From positions 1,508,501 to 1,572,500 of the forward strand of contig NZ_CP061204.1 of assembly GCF_014621775.1 (NCBI RefSeq): a stretch of DNA of 64,000 nt, in the 5' to 3' direction. Each line of letters starts with the position of its first letter. Positions within the stretch are counted from its first letter, which is position 1. The stretch comes from Stenotrophomonas sp. 169 (GTDB lineage: Bacteria > Pseudomonadota > Gammaproteobacteria > Xanthomonadales > Xanthomonadaceae). Below the pieces are notes generated by a model, which saw nothing but the letters and a program-made list of their open reading frames with translations, had not been told where the DNA came from and did no database searches. The position numbers were made by a program, and so were the translations under genes. Shown piece after piece: positions 18,639-27,742 of this stretch.

Positions 18639-20537
18639 TCACCGCTCCGGATAGGGGAAGTTGCGTGCGGACATGGCGGCCCGGGCGTCTGCAGTGGATG
18701 GTTTGTCGGCGATGAAGTCATCCGGGTACCACGCCAGGTGACGCACTCCCTGCGCCTGCAGGCGACGCACCTGGGCACGCAGGCGCTCGCCCGGAATAGG
18801 CGTCTGCGTGCGCCAGTCGACCGTCTGCAGCTCGAACAGCGTGTGCTTCAGCTCGGGGTCGTGCTCACGCACCGCCGCCACCAGCCGGTCCAGCCAGCGC
18901 TCGGGATCTTTGCTTCCCTCCATCCACGGCATCGCCATCAGCGCGGTGCGATCGTAGGCGGCATTGAACAGGTCAAGGCGTTGTGCGAACCAGGCGGCGC
19001 TCTGCGGTTCCAGCACCGGCTGGGCATACAGGTTGCGCACGGTAGCCAGCTTGGGCCGCCAGCGCTCCGCACGGTCGCGCAGGGCCAGGGTGAAATCGAT
19101 CAGCGCCTGGGTACGGTTACCGTCCGCGCCTTCCTGGTCGAGCGCGGTGAGCTCGGTATCGCGCACGTACGCATCGTCATGGAACAACAAGCCTTCGAAG
19201 TACGAATTGATCGCCAGGTCTTCGTAGAGGTCCAGGATGATCTGGCGCGCGGCGGGCTGGGTGAAGTCCATCCGGTACATGCCATCCTTTTCCGGGCTGG
19301 CGATGCCCAGCGCCTGCCTCTGCGCCGGGTCGGGCAGCTCGAACCCCAGCACCGGCAGCCACGCATACACCTTCACCCCTGCGCGTGTTTTCAGCTGCCA
19401 CGCCACCCGGTTGAACAGGTCCGCGCGCATCGGCAGGTGGCGGTTGGGAAAGTACAGCGCATCGGCGGTGTTGTTACCGTCGGGGTCTGCAAAGGCCTGC
19501 AGGTAGACGTGGGTCGGGCCGATCTTCTTGACCCGGTCGATGAGCACGTCGAGGTTGCGTGCCAGCTGCGCTGGATCGGCGTCATACACCGCGTCCATGT
19601 CGATCTGCAGGGCCCGGGTGCCATCCAGATTGGTATTGCGACGCAGCTCGAACGCCAGCCCGGTGACGTTGGGATTGCCGGTCACCAGCAGGCGCGCAAG
19701 TCCGTGCAGATCGCGCGTGATCGGCGTGCTGCGGCCTTCCAGGTCGAATGACACCGGCATGCCCAGCTGCTCGGCGATCGTGTTGCTGAGCTGGTTGTAG
19801 GCCGCATACGGCCAGACGATGGCCTGCGGGCGCACGCCCAGGTGCTTCTCGATGAGATCGGCGCTGCGTGACAGGTCATCGCGCAGGCGCTTCTCGTACG
19901 CGTCGGCGGTCTCATAGGTGCCGCTGGCCGGATCGTAGGCGCGGGTGATCACCGCCGGGGTCGAGTTGCCCTGTGGGTTGGACTGCACGCCGTGATGCTG
20001 GTTGTCGGTATGGCTGGCCAGCTCGATCAGGCCACTGTCCTTCATCTCACGCAGCTGGTCCCAGGTGAGGAAGTCATCGTGGCCGAACGGGCGGTAGCCG
20101 TAATCGATCGTGCGATCGGGCGCCATGTCCACGTAGTCGGTGATCACGGCCACCAGGGCGGGATAGTTGTAGGCGCGCAGCAACGGGTAGACCTTGCTGT
20201 ACACGCTGCACAGCCCATCATCGAAGGTCAACAGTACCGGCCGCGTCGGCAGCGCAGCTTCTCCGCGCGATGCCTTGACGAGCTGGCTGAGCGACACCGG
20301 GTGATAGCCGTGCGCAGACAGCCAGTCCAGGTGCGCGGCAAAGTTCTGCGTACTCACCGCGTACGCATCGGGGTCGCCCTTGGCGGCGACGTCGTCGCGC
20401 ACATCGTGGTAGCTCAGGACCAGCAGGCCATTGCCGGCCGCATCCAGTTCCGTGCGTTGCTGCGCCTGCAGCGGCGCGCACAGCGCCAGCAACAGCAGCA
20501 TCATCAACACCGGCAGTCGCATCGTGATCATCCGCAT
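18639..20537 (-). CDS. pgaB: Poly-beta-1,6-N-acetylglucosamine N-deacetylase PgaB
   Basis: A periplasmic enzyme that partially deacetylates the polymer for export. The 632-residue protein has a signal sequence (1-25, ending PLQAQQ), a polysaccharide deacetylase domain with the YHDV motif at 43-46, LTFDDG at 103-108 and SHTDNQHH, and a C-terminal glycoside-hydrolase-like domain (about 300-630). The E. coli protein is a lipoprotein; here the only Cys near the cut is preceded by Leu-Ala-Leu, which is not a good lipobox. ATG 20537 (MRMITMRLPV) comes one base after the pgaA stop. Confidence 0.93.
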   Translation of the reverse strand: MRMITMRLPVLMMLLLLALCAPLQAQQRTELDAAGNGLLVLSYHDVRDDVAAKGDPDAYAVSTQNFAAHLDWLSAHGYHPVSLSQLVKASRGEAALPTRPVLLTFDDGLCSVYSKVYPLLRAYNYPALVAVITDYVDMAPDRTIDYGYRPFGHDDFLTWDQLREMKDSGLIELASHTDNQHHGVQSNPQGNSTPAVITRAYDPASGTYETADAYEKRLRDDLSRSADLIEKHLGVRPQAIVWPYAAYNQLSNTIAEQLGMPVSFDLEGRSTPITRDLHGLARLLVTGNPNVTGLAFELRRNTNLDGTRALQIDMDAVYDADPAQLARNLDVLIDRVKKIGPTHVYLQAFADPDGNNTADALYFPNRHLPMRADLFNRVAWQLKTRAGVKVYAWLPVLGFELPDPAQRQALGIASPEKDGMYRMDFTQPAARQIILDLYEDLAINSYFEGLLFHDDAYVRDTELTALDQEGADGNRTQALIDFTLALRDRAERWRPKLATVRNLYAQPVLEPQSAAWFAQRLDLFNAAYDRTALMAMPWMEGSKDPERWLDRLVAAVREHDPELKHTLFELQTVDWRTQTPIPGERLRAQVRRLQAQGVRHLAWYPDDFIADKPSTADARAAMSARNFPYPER

Positions 20538-20538
20538 C

Positions 20539-22575
20539 TCATTCTCCCCAGCGCACGCCGGCTTCCAGGCCGACATGCTGCTCGCGTTGGCCGTCATACA
20601 CCGGACGCGACCAGCGCACGCCGTACTCGAAAATCCGCCCTGCACCGATCTGCCACTCGTGGCGATACTCGGCCGACGGGACCAGGGCGCTGCCGAAGCC
20701 TTCCTGCCAGTAGTCGCCGACCGACACGGTCAGCCGATGGCGGAAATGCTTCTCGTAGTGGCGCCACAACTGCTGGTCGATGCGCAGTCCGACTTCCACC
20801 GAGCGATCGAGTGAGGGATTGAAGTAGGGCACATCGTCACGACTGCCACGGCTGGCATACAGGCTGCCCAGGCCGTCGACCAGCACGGTGGGCGTACTGA
20901 GCAGACGCTGCACCACCGACGTGTTGACGGTATCGCGGCGATTGCCGTCGTCGTAACGGAACTGGCTGGCGCCCATGCTCCATTGGGTGCGCTCATTGCG
21001 AGTGTAATCGGCGGTGAGCGCGACGCTGTCGGCGGTGATGCCTGACACACGGGCCTGCATCGATGCATCGGCGTCGTTGCGCGCCGCGCTGACCCCTGCA
21101 TGCCATTGGTCGCTGAACTGCCAGCCCAGGCCGCCGCGCAGCCCGGTATCGCCTAGCTGGTCATTGGGGTGCACCACCGTCAGCTCGCCATCGAGTCGAT
21201 CGAAGCGGTAGTTGACACCCGCACCTAACCACCACGGGTTGATGCGCTGGTCCTGGAAATCCACCGAACGTCGGTCAGCGAAGGCGAGCACGCGCCAGCG
21301 GTCCGCGATGATCGGCGAAGCCGCCTGCACGCGGTAGCTGCCATCGTCGTTGCCCAGCGGCGATGCACCGCCTCCGCCACTGCTGCGTCCCACCTCGGCG
21401 TTGGCCTGCAGCTGCCAGCCGCGGTGGGCACGCCACGCGCGGTCCATCCGCTGTACCGACGGCTGGTTCGGATAGCGTGCCAACAGATCGTCGTGCAACG
21501 GGCGCGCCAGATCATCGCGCTGCAGCGCGATATGCGATTCGAACATGCCGATGCGGGGGGAAACATCGCGCGGGTCCAGTGTGTAAGCCATCTGGTGGCG
21601 CTCCATGGCCCGACGAGGCCAGCCGCGCATCTGGTAGACGCCGCCGAGCGCGGTCTGCAGGCCACCATTGCCCGGACCGATGGCAACCATCTGCTGCAGC
21701 TCGCTCTGTGCCGTCGGCAGGTCGTTGCTGTAGGCGCGGATCATCGCCAGGTTGAGGTCTGCTTCATAGCGCGCCCAGTTCGCGTAGGGTGCACGTGCAT
21801 TCGGACCCCATCGCCACACGGGTTCTTCTTTCTGCCAGCGCTGTAGATAGTCGATGGCGGTCGTTGCCTGTTCGGTTTCCAGGTAGGCGTAAGCGAGCTC
21901 GGATCGCGCCTGAAAGCGCGACGGATCGTTCTTCACCGCGCGCTCCAGCACCGGAATGGCTTCTTCCGGGTGCTGGGTGGCCATCAGCGAATCGCCGACG
22001 GCCGGCAGCACGTAGTCCGGCAATTCGATGCCATCGGCGATCAGGGCGTGGTACTCCTTGCGCAGCTGTGCATGGCGTGACAGACGGTTCAACAGGATCA
22101 GGCGATCCAGCCGGATGCGCTGCGGGGCCTGCGCCAACGGCGTGCCACCGCGCTGCAGGTAGCGCTCCATCAACGCCAGTGTGTCTTCGGCTTCGTCCAG
22201 CCGGGTGTCTTCGCTTTCGCCATAGGCCAGGCTCCAGCCCACCAGGCGGGCCAGGTAATCCGCTTCGAAGCGTTGCTTCTGGCCTTCATCGAACAGCGTC
22301 GGACGTGCCTGGTACAGCTGCCACGCACGGCTGGCGTTGCCGATGTCGCCCAGCGTCAGCACCTTCAACTTGTAGAGCAGATCATCGTCCGGCGTGGACG
22401 CCTGCGCGCGCTCGATGGCCGCCAAGGCATCCAGCCAGTGTGCCTGGTCGCGATGGCGGCTGATCTCGGCCATCTGCTCGGCATGGCGGGGTGGCGCGGT
22501 GGCAGCCTGTGACCCCGACGCAAGGACGAGGCAGGCCAGGCCGACGCAGTGCGCCAGCGGACGGTGGAAAGACAT
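20539..22575 (-). CDS. pgaA: Poly-beta-1,6-N-acetylglucosamine export porin PgaA
   Basis: The outer-membrane exporter of PNAG. The 678-residue protein starts with a signal peptide (MSFHRPLAHCVGLACLVLASGSQA), continues with TPR-like helical repeats to about residue 380 (for example PGNGGLQTALGGVYQMRGWPR) and ends in a beta-barrel of alternating strands (from about 390), with last residues GLEAGVRWGE. First gene of the pga operon, with a purine-rich GGGGGT before ATG 22575. The upstream gap carries a Clp/CRP-type site. Confidence 0.93.
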   Translation of the reverse strand: MSFHRPLAHCVGLACLVLASGSQAATAPPRHAEQMAEISRHRDQAHWLDALAAIERAQASTPDDDLLYKLKVLTLGDIGNASRAWQLYQARPTLFDEGQKQRFEADYLARLVGWSLAYGESEDTRLDEAEDTLALMERYLQRGGTPLAQAPQRIRLDRLILLNRLSRHAQLRKEYHALIADGIELPDYVLPAVGDSLMATQHPEEAIPVLERAVKNDPSRFQARSELAYAYLETEQATTAIDYLQRWQKEEPVWRWGPNARAPYANWARYEADLNLAMIRAYSNDLPTAQSELQQMVAIGPGNGGLQTALGGVYQMRGWPRRAMERHQMAYTLDPRDVSPRIGMFESHIALQRDDLARPLHDDLLARYPNQPSVQRMDRAWRAHRGWQLQANAEVGRSSGGGGASPLGNDDGSYRVQAASPIIADRWRVLAFADRRSVDFQDQRINPWWLGAGVNYRFDRLDGELTVVHPNDQLGDTGLRGGLGWQFSDQWHAGVSAARNDADASMQARVSGITADSVALTADYTRNERTQWSMGASQFRYDDGNRRDTVNTSVVQRLLSTPTVLVDGLGSLYASRGSRDDVPYFNPSLDRSVEVGLRIDQQLWRHYEKHFRHRLTVSVGDYWQEGFGSALVPSAEYRHEWQIGAGRIFEYGVRWSRPVYDGQREQHVGLEAGVRWGE

Positions 22576-22619
22576 GGGACCCCCAATAGCGACGTTCTGG
22601 TGTTGCGTTCAGTGCAAAG

Positions 22620-22635
22620 TGTGACGCACATCACG
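22620..22635 (-). promoter_or_regulatory. Candidate Clp/CRP-type binding site upstream of pgaA
   Basis: TGTGA-CGCACA-TCACG matches the CRP-family consensus TGTGA-N6-TCACA at nine of ten positions. The centre is 52 bp upstream of the pgaA start codon, where a bound protein could interfere with transcription. Clp of xanthomonads is a CRP homologue whose binding is inhibited by cyclic di-GMP. The rest of the 22576-22806 gap shows no gene. Confidence 0.5.
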
Positions 22636-22806
22636 TGCCAGCAGCGTGCATGCCCGGGCAAAGCACCGTGGGCAGCCCATGTCGATCCTCTCTGTGAGCA
22701 CGCGCCTCCCCGACAATCCGGTCTGGAAGCGCGCGCAGGGTCACTAGCTGACGCAGTCCGTCACCTGCGACGGATCACGCCGGCCTGGCGGCCATCCCGG
22801 TGTCCA

Positions 22807-24045
22807 TCAAACGGGCGCCGGACCCCACAGGTCTTCCAGTTTGCGTGGCTTGCAGGCGAACCACGAGGCGCAGAGCATCACCAGCGCACAGCAGAACAGG
22901 AAGCCGAACGGCACCGTCCAGTTGCCGCTGAGGTCATGCAGCCAGCCGACCACGAACGGGCCCAGGCAGCTGAAGCTGTAGCCGACGCCCTGCATGAATC
23001 CGGACAGGGCGGCCGAGCCGGTGGGGGTGCGCGTGCGCAGGTTGATCAGCGTCAGTGCGAGCGGGAACGTGGACGGCCCCACGCCAAGCAGGCAGGCCCA
23101 CAGCAACGGCGCCTTCATGGGGGCGAGCAGCAGCCCGGCGAACGCGATGGTGAATGCACTGAAGCCGATCAGCACCAGCGGAAACGGATTCTGCATGCGT
23201 ACCGCCAAGGAGGGAATCACCAGCGACGGCAACAGGCCCAGGCCGGAAAACATGGCGACCATCAGCCCGCCAAAGGCAGGCGTCGCCCCGGCTTCGACGA
23301 CGATGCGTGGCAGCCAGGTGAACATCGAGTAGGTCATCAGCGAGGTCATGCCGAACATCAGCGTCATGCCCCAGCCCAGCGAGGTGCGGGAGACCTTGCC
23401 ATGGGGTTGCGCGGACGGATCCGGCGCGTCGTTGATCGTGTCGTGGCGTGGCGTGCGCCGGACCAGCATCAGCCACGGCAGCATGGCGGCTAGCGCCAGC
23501 AGCGCCCACATGCCCAGCGACACCCGCCAGCCGGCCGCGTTGGCCACCGGCACCGCCAGCAACGCCGGCAGCATCGTGCCCAGTTGCAGCACGCTGATGT
23601 ACAGCGTACTCATGGCGCCGACCTTGTTGGCGAAGTAGCGCTTCACCAACGGGGGCACCACGACGTTGCCGATGCCCATGCCCGCCAGGGCGATGATCGA
23701 ACCGGCCAGCAGGCTGCCCACGCCGACGGCACTGGAGCGCAGCAGAAGACCCACGGCGGCCAGGGCCATCGCCAGCAGGGTGGCGCGCTCCAGCCCGATC
23801 CGCCGCGCCAGCATCGGCGTACACACACCAAACAAGGCGAACGACGCGGTGGGCAACATGCCCAGCACGCCGGTCATGGTCGTGCCGAAGCCGAAAGCGT
23901 GGCCGAGTACGTCCAGCAGCGGAGTGACCGAGGTCACGGCGGTACGCAGGTTGACCGCCGCCAGCAGGACAGCAGCGAATACCAGCGCACGCCCGTGCAA
24001 CAGCGAAGGCGCGGGGGACAGCGGAGAGGAGACGGGGGTCATCAT
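22807..24045 (-). CDS. MFS transporter, CynX/NimT type
   Basis: A 412-residue twelve-helix major facilitator. AAVLLAAVNLRTAVTSVTPLL at the start and GMGIGNVVVPPLVKRYF in helix 4-5 match the CynX/NimT (cyanate / 2-nitroimidazole) group; substrate unknown. Two adjacent ATGs, 24045 and 24042, are possible; AAGGA sits six bases before the second and three before the first, so 24042 may be the true start. An 18-bp palindrome lies about 95 bp upstream. No partner genes are nearby. Confidence 0.82.
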   Translation of the reverse strand: MMTPVSSPLSPAPSLLHGRALVFAAVLLAAVNLRTAVTSVTPLLDVLGHAFGFGTTMTGVLGMLPTASFALFGVCTPMLARRIGLERATLLAMALAAVGLLLRSSAVGVGSLLAGSIIALAGMGIGNVVVPPLVKRYFANKVGAMSTLYISVLQLGTMLPALLAVPVANAAGWRVSLGMWALLALAAMLPWLMLVRRTPRHDTINDAPDPSAQPHGKVSRTSLGWGMTLMFGMTSLMTYSMFTWLPRIVVEAGATPAFGGLMVAMFSGLGLLPSLVIPSLAVRMQNPFPLVLIGFSAFTIAFAGLLLAPMKAPLLWACLLGVGPSTFPLALTLINLRTRTPTGSAALSGFMQGVGYSFSCLGPFVVGWLHDLSGNWTVPFGFLFCCALVMLCASWFACKPRKLEDLWGPAPV

Positions 24046-24137
24046 GGATCCTTGCCGGCGGCGCGTGGCAGCGACCGGATGCAGCAGCGGCACCGGGCAG
24101 AGGCCGGTGCGGCAGGTGGGGGAGGGCATCATTGTAC

Positions 24138-24157
24138 GTCGACCGGTCGACCGGTCG
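24138..24157. promoter_or_regulatory. Operator-like nested palindrome upstream of the MFS gene
   Basis: CGACCGGTCGACCGGTCG (24140-24157) is a perfect 18-bp palindrome that overlaps a second perfect palindrome GTCGACCGGTCGAC (24138-24151). Repeated GACCGGTC half-sites are a common form of TetR-family operators. It faces the MFS gene on the minus strand; no regulator gene is adjacent. Confidence 0.45.
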
Positions 24158-24219
24158 CCCGCCCGCCGATCCTGGCCCGGCGAGCACGGTGGCGGCTCGA
24201 TATCAGGACGGCAGACATG

Positions 24220-24253
24220 AAAAAGCCCGGAAGACCGTCGTCTTCCAGGCTTT
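24220..24253 (-). terminator. Rho-independent terminator after the tRNA-Pro pair
   Basis: On the minus strand AAAGCC-T-GGAAGAC pairs with GTCTTCC-G-GGCTTT across a four-base loop and ends in a T-run. The A-tract on the other side makes it potentially bidirectional. Confidence 0.85.
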
Positions 24254-24268
24254 GTCACGACCAACAAG

Positions 24269-24345
<77 letters not shown>

Positions 24346-24359
24346 AAGGGTAGCCGCCT

Positions 24360-24388
24360 ATCATATCGATTTCCGCGAAGGGCGGCAA
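24360..24388 (-). promoter_or_regulatory. Promoter of tRNA-Pro copy 2
   Basis: TTGCCG (24388-24383), 17 bases, TATGAT (24365-24360) on the minus strand, followed by a GC-rich GGCGGC discriminator typical of stringently controlled stable-RNA promoters. Confidence 0.7.
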
Positions 24389-24428
24389 GGGAAATCGTTT
24401 TTTCCTTCGGTCGTTCCGATCACCTGAG

Positions 24429-24505
<77 letters not shown>

Positions 24506-24517
24506 AAGGAGCCGCCT

Positions 24518-24546
24518 AAGATACCGTGTGAAGGCCAAGGCGGCAA
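24518..24546 (-). promoter_or_regulatory. Promoter of tRNA-Pro copy 1
   Basis: TTGCCG (24546-24541), 17 bases, TATCTT (24523-24518) on the minus strand, with the same GGCGGC discriminator as the second copy. It lies just after the cydX stop codon. Confidence 0.7.
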
Positions 24547-24559
24547 CACTTTTGTTACA

Positions 24560-24676
24560 TCAATTGCCGTCTCGATCGTCGATGCTGCCCGACTCACGCG
24601 CTTCGAACCACATGCCGTTGAGGATGGCGACGACCGAGGCCAGACCGGTGCCAAGAATCCAGGCGAAATACCACAT
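24560..24676 (-). CDS. cydX: Cytochrome bd oxidase small subunit CydX
   Basis: A 38-residue single-helix subunit that stabilises the haem-containing CydAB complex. The N-terminus MWYFAWILGTGLA is the family signature (CydX/YbgT), and the helix continues through SVVAILNGMWFE, with a polar tail. It starts 45 bp after the cydB stop on the same strand. Its small size makes it easy to miss, but both sequence and position fit. Confidence 0.93.
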   Translation of the reverse strand: MWYFAWILGTGLASVVAILNGMWFEARESGSIDDRDGN

Positions 24677-24721
24677 GGTGTGCTCCTAGGTAGGTGCCGG
24701 CCCGCAGGCCGGCAGGGTCAG

Positions 24722-25876
24722 TCAATACGCGTTGGGGTTGTCGCCCATTTCTTCGGCGCTGGTCTTGCCTTTCATCACCCGGTAGACCCAGGTGGTGTAG
24801 GCCAGGATGATCGGCAGGAAGATCGCCGTGGCGACCAGCATGATGCCCAGGGTGAGATGACTGGACGAGCTGTCCCAGACGGTCAGGCTGGAGCCCGGCT
24901 GGCTTGAGGAAGGCAGCAGGAACGGGAAGATCGCAAAGCCGACGGTCAGGATGATGCCGGTGATCGATGCGCCCGAGGCGAGGAAGGCCAGCCCGCCGCG
25001 GCGAGCGCGCAGCAGGGCTGCACTGGCCAGTGCACCCGCCAGGCCGATGATCGGCGCGAGCAGGGTGGCGGGCATGCTGCCGTAGTTGCGCAGCCACCCC
25101 CCGGCTTCGGCCCCCACGGCCGCGGTTTTCAGCAGTGGATTGGTCGGCCCATCGGTGACCACCTGCGAGGTGATCTCATAGCCGGGCAGGCCGAACGCAA
25201 CCCAGACACCGGCCAGGGCGAACAGGACGAAGGTCAGCAGCGCCGCGACGCTGCCGTAACGGGCCGCGCGCTCGGCGACCGGACCGTCTGTCTTGAGCAC
25301 CAGCATCGCCGCCCCGTGTGAGACCACCATCGCCACGCTCACCAGGCCGGCCACCAGGGCGAACGGGTTGAGCAGGCCGATCAAGGTGCCGGTGTAGAAG
25401 ATGCGCATGCTGTCATCGAAGTGGAAGGGCACGCCGAGCAGCACGTTGCCCACCGCCACGCCGGCGATCAGTGCCGGCAGCAGGCCGCCGACGAACAGCG
25501 CACGGTCCCAGTTTTCGCGCCAGCGCTTGCCCGGCATCTTGCTGCGGTACTTGAAGGCGACCGGGCGCAGGATCAGCCCGAACAGCATCAGGAACACCGC
25601 GAGGTAGAAGCCGGAAAAGCTGACCGCATACAGCGGCGGCCAAGCGGCGAAGATCGCGCCGCCACCGAGCACCAGCCACACCTGGTTGCCTTCCCACACG
25701 GGGCCGACGGTGTTGATCACCAGCCGGCGTTCGTCATCGGTCCTGGCCACGAACGGCAGCAGCGTGCCGACGCCGAGATCGAAGCCATCCATCACGGCCC
25801 AACCGATCAGCAGGATGCCCAGCAGCAGCCACCAGATGATGCGCAGGGTGGTGTAATCAAGTCCAAGGATTTCCAT
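24722..25876 (-). CDS. cydB: Cytochrome bd ubiquinol oxidase subunit II
   Basis: The structural partner of CydA in the quinol-oxidising, oxygen-reducing bd oxidase of the inner membrane. The 384-residue protein begins MEILGLDYTTLRIIWW, contains WAVMDGFDLGVGTLLP (conserved Asp/Gly) and VWEGNQVWLV, and has about nine membrane helices. It lies 15 bp after cydA. Confidence 0.97.
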   Translation of the reverse strand: MEILGLDYTTLRIIWWLLLGILLIGWAVMDGFDLGVGTLLPFVARTDDERRLVINTVGPVWEGNQVWLVLGGGAIFAAWPPLYAVSFSGFYLAVFLMLFGLILRPVAFKYRSKMPGKRWRENWDRALFVGGLLPALIAGVAVGNVLLGVPFHFDDSMRIFYTGTLIGLLNPFALVAGLVSVAMVVSHGAAMLVLKTDGPVAERAARYGSVAALLTFVLFALAGVWVAFGLPGYEITSQVVTDGPTNPLLKTAAVGAEAGGWLRNYGSMPATLLAPIIGLAGALASAALLRARRGGLAFLASGASITGIILTVGFAIFPFLLPSSSQPGSSLTVWDSSSSHLTLGIMLVATAIFLPIILAYTTWVYRVMKGKTSAEEMGDNPNAY

Positions 25877-25891
25877 TCGGGTTCTCCTGCC

Positions 25892-27478
25892 TTATGCCTG
25901 GCCTGGGGCCGGGTGGGCGGTATGGGAAACGGACGCACGCGGCGCCTGCAGGGAGGGCAGGATCTCGTCAGGTCCCTTTCTGATCGCCTTCAGCATCAGC
26001 TTGACCTCGATCACCAGCAGCACCGTGTAGAGCAGCGTGAACACGGCCAGGGTGGTCAGGATCTCGTGCAGAGCCAGGCCCGATGCGGCGTAGAACGTGG
26101 GCAGCACGCCATCGACGGCCCAGGGCTGGCGACCGTACTCGGCGACGAACCAGCCACACTCGATGGCGATCCACGGCGCCGGCAGCGACCACACAGCCAG
26201 TGTCAGGAACCAGCGTTTGTCCTGGAAGTTGTTGCGGCAGGAGTAGTAGAACGCGAGCGCAAAGAATGCGATCAGATAGAAGCCCAGCCCGGCCATGATG
26301 CGGAAGGTCCAGAACAGTGGGGCAACGCGCGGCACGGTATCCATCGCCGCCTTGGCGATCTCGTCCGGGGTGGCGTTGCCGATGTCGTCGCGATAGCGCT
26401 TCAGCAGCAGGCCATGCCCAAGGTCCTGCCAGTGGCGATCGAATACCTCGCGTGCTTCCAGGTCGTTCTTGTCGGCACGCACCCGTTGCAGGGCGCCGTA
26501 GGCGATCTGTCCGCCGCGGATGCGGTGCTCGGCACGCTCCACCAGTTCCAGGATGCCCGGGATCGGCTGGTCCAGCGAGCGGGTGGCGATCAGGCCCATC
26601 AGGTAAGGAATCTTGATCGCGTAGTCGTTCTCCTGCGTGGCCTGGTTGGGGATGCCGAAGGCAGTGAAGTCGGCCGGCGCACGCTCGGTCTCCCACATCG
26701 CTTCGATCGCGGCCAGTTTCATTTTCTGGTGTTCACTGGCGGCGTAGCCACTTTCATCACCCAGCACCACCACCGACAGCGAGGACAGCAGGCCGAAGGC
26801 GGCGGCAACGGCGAACGAGCGCCGCGCCATGTCCTTGTGCTTGTTGCGCAGCAGGTAGAGTGCGCTGATGGACATCACGAAGATCGCGCCGGTCACATAG
26901 CCGGCACTGACGGTGTGCACGAACTTGGCCTGCGCCACGGGATTGAGCAGCACGGCGGCGAAATCCACCACTTCCATGCGCATCGTTTCTGGATTGAAGA
27001 TGGCGCCGGTCGGGTTCTGCATCCAGCCGTTGGCGATCAGTATCCACACCGCCGACAGGTTGGTGCCCAGTGCCATCAGCCAGGTCACGGTGAGGTGCTT
27101 GACCGGGGTCAGGCGCTTCCAGCCGAAGAAGAACAGGCCGATGAAGGTCGCCTCCAGGAAGAACGCCATCAAGCCTTCGATGGCCAGTGGCGCCCCGAAG
27201 ATATCGCCGACGTAATGGCTGTAGTAGGACCAGTTCATGCCGAACTGGAACTCCATCACCAGGCCGGTGGCCACGCCGATGGCGAAGTTGATGCCGAACA
27301 GCGTGCCCCAGAACAGGGTCATCTGCCGCCAGACCGGCTTGCGGGTCATGACGTACACGCTTTCCATGATGGCCACCAGGAACGACAGGCCAAGGGTCAG
27401 GGGGACGAAGAGGAAGTGATACATCGCGGTCAGGGCGAACTGCAGCCGCGACAGTTCTACGACTGTCGAATCGATCAT
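25892..27478 (-). CDS. cydA: Cytochrome bd ubiquinol oxidase subunit I
   Basis: This subunit carries haems b558, b595 and d and the quinol-binding Q-loop. The 528-residue protein has the axial His21 in AMYHFLFVPL, the family block VAEYGRQPWAVDGVLPT and a long Q-loop of the E. coli type (ATRSLDQPIPG to GHGLLLKRY). ATG 27478 (MIDSTVVELSR) is the start. The minus frame continues open far upstream opposite cydD, but that part is not coding. An FNR/Anr box is centred about 98 bp upstream. Confidence 0.97.
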   Translation of the reverse strand: MIDSTVVELSRLQFALTAMYHFLFVPLTLGLSFLVAIMESVYVMTRKPVWRQMTLFWGTLFGINFAIGVATGLVMEFQFGMNWSYYSHYVGDIFGAPLAIEGLMAFFLEATFIGLFFFGWKRLTPVKHLTVTWLMALGTNLSAVWILIANGWMQNPTGAIFNPETMRMEVVDFAAVLLNPVAQAKFVHTVSAGYVTGAIFVMSISALYLLRNKHKDMARRSFAVAAAFGLLSSLSVVVLGDESGYAASEHQKMKLAAIEAMWETERAPADFTAFGIPNQATQENDYAIKIPYLMGLIATRSLDQPIPGILELVERAEHRIRGGQIAYGALQRVRADKNDLEAREVFDRHWQDLGHGLLLKRYRDDIGNATPDEIAKAAMDTVPRVAPLFWTFRIMAGLGFYLIAFFALAFYYSCRNNFQDKRWFLTLAVWSLPAPWIAIECGWFVAEYGRQPWAVDGVLPTFYAASGLALHEILTTLAVFTLLYTVLLVIEVKLMLKAIRKGPDEILPSLQAPRASVSHTAHPAPGQA

Positions 27479-27568
27479 GGCCTGGCTACCTCGTGGGATA
27501 AAGCCGTGTGGGGTGCGGGAAGGTGGGTCTACGTGGAGTGATGATGTGACCGACGACTTCGAACAGCC

Positions 27569-27582
27569 TTGATTCAGATCAA
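27569..27582. promoter_or_regulatory. FNR/Anr box between cydABX and cydDC
   Basis: TTGATTCAGATCAA matches the consensus TTGAT-N4-ATCAA exactly. On the cydA side a possible -10 (CATCAT, 27546-27541 minus) would put the transcript start near 27534, 41.5 bases from the box centre, the position used in activation by FNR. The 264-bp divergent region 27479-27742 otherwise shows no gene. Confidence 0.75.
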
Positions 27583-27742
27583 TGTGCGGATGGATCCCCG
27601 GGCCGATCGTATGCCAACACCGCAGGCGATGCGACCGACTGCCGCAGTACCGCCGCGGCCACGGCCTACAATGCGCCCAGCTACCGAGGCCAGAGCCCCG
27701 CAGGGGGCCGACCCCGGCTTCTTCTTCCCAGCCCAGAATCCA

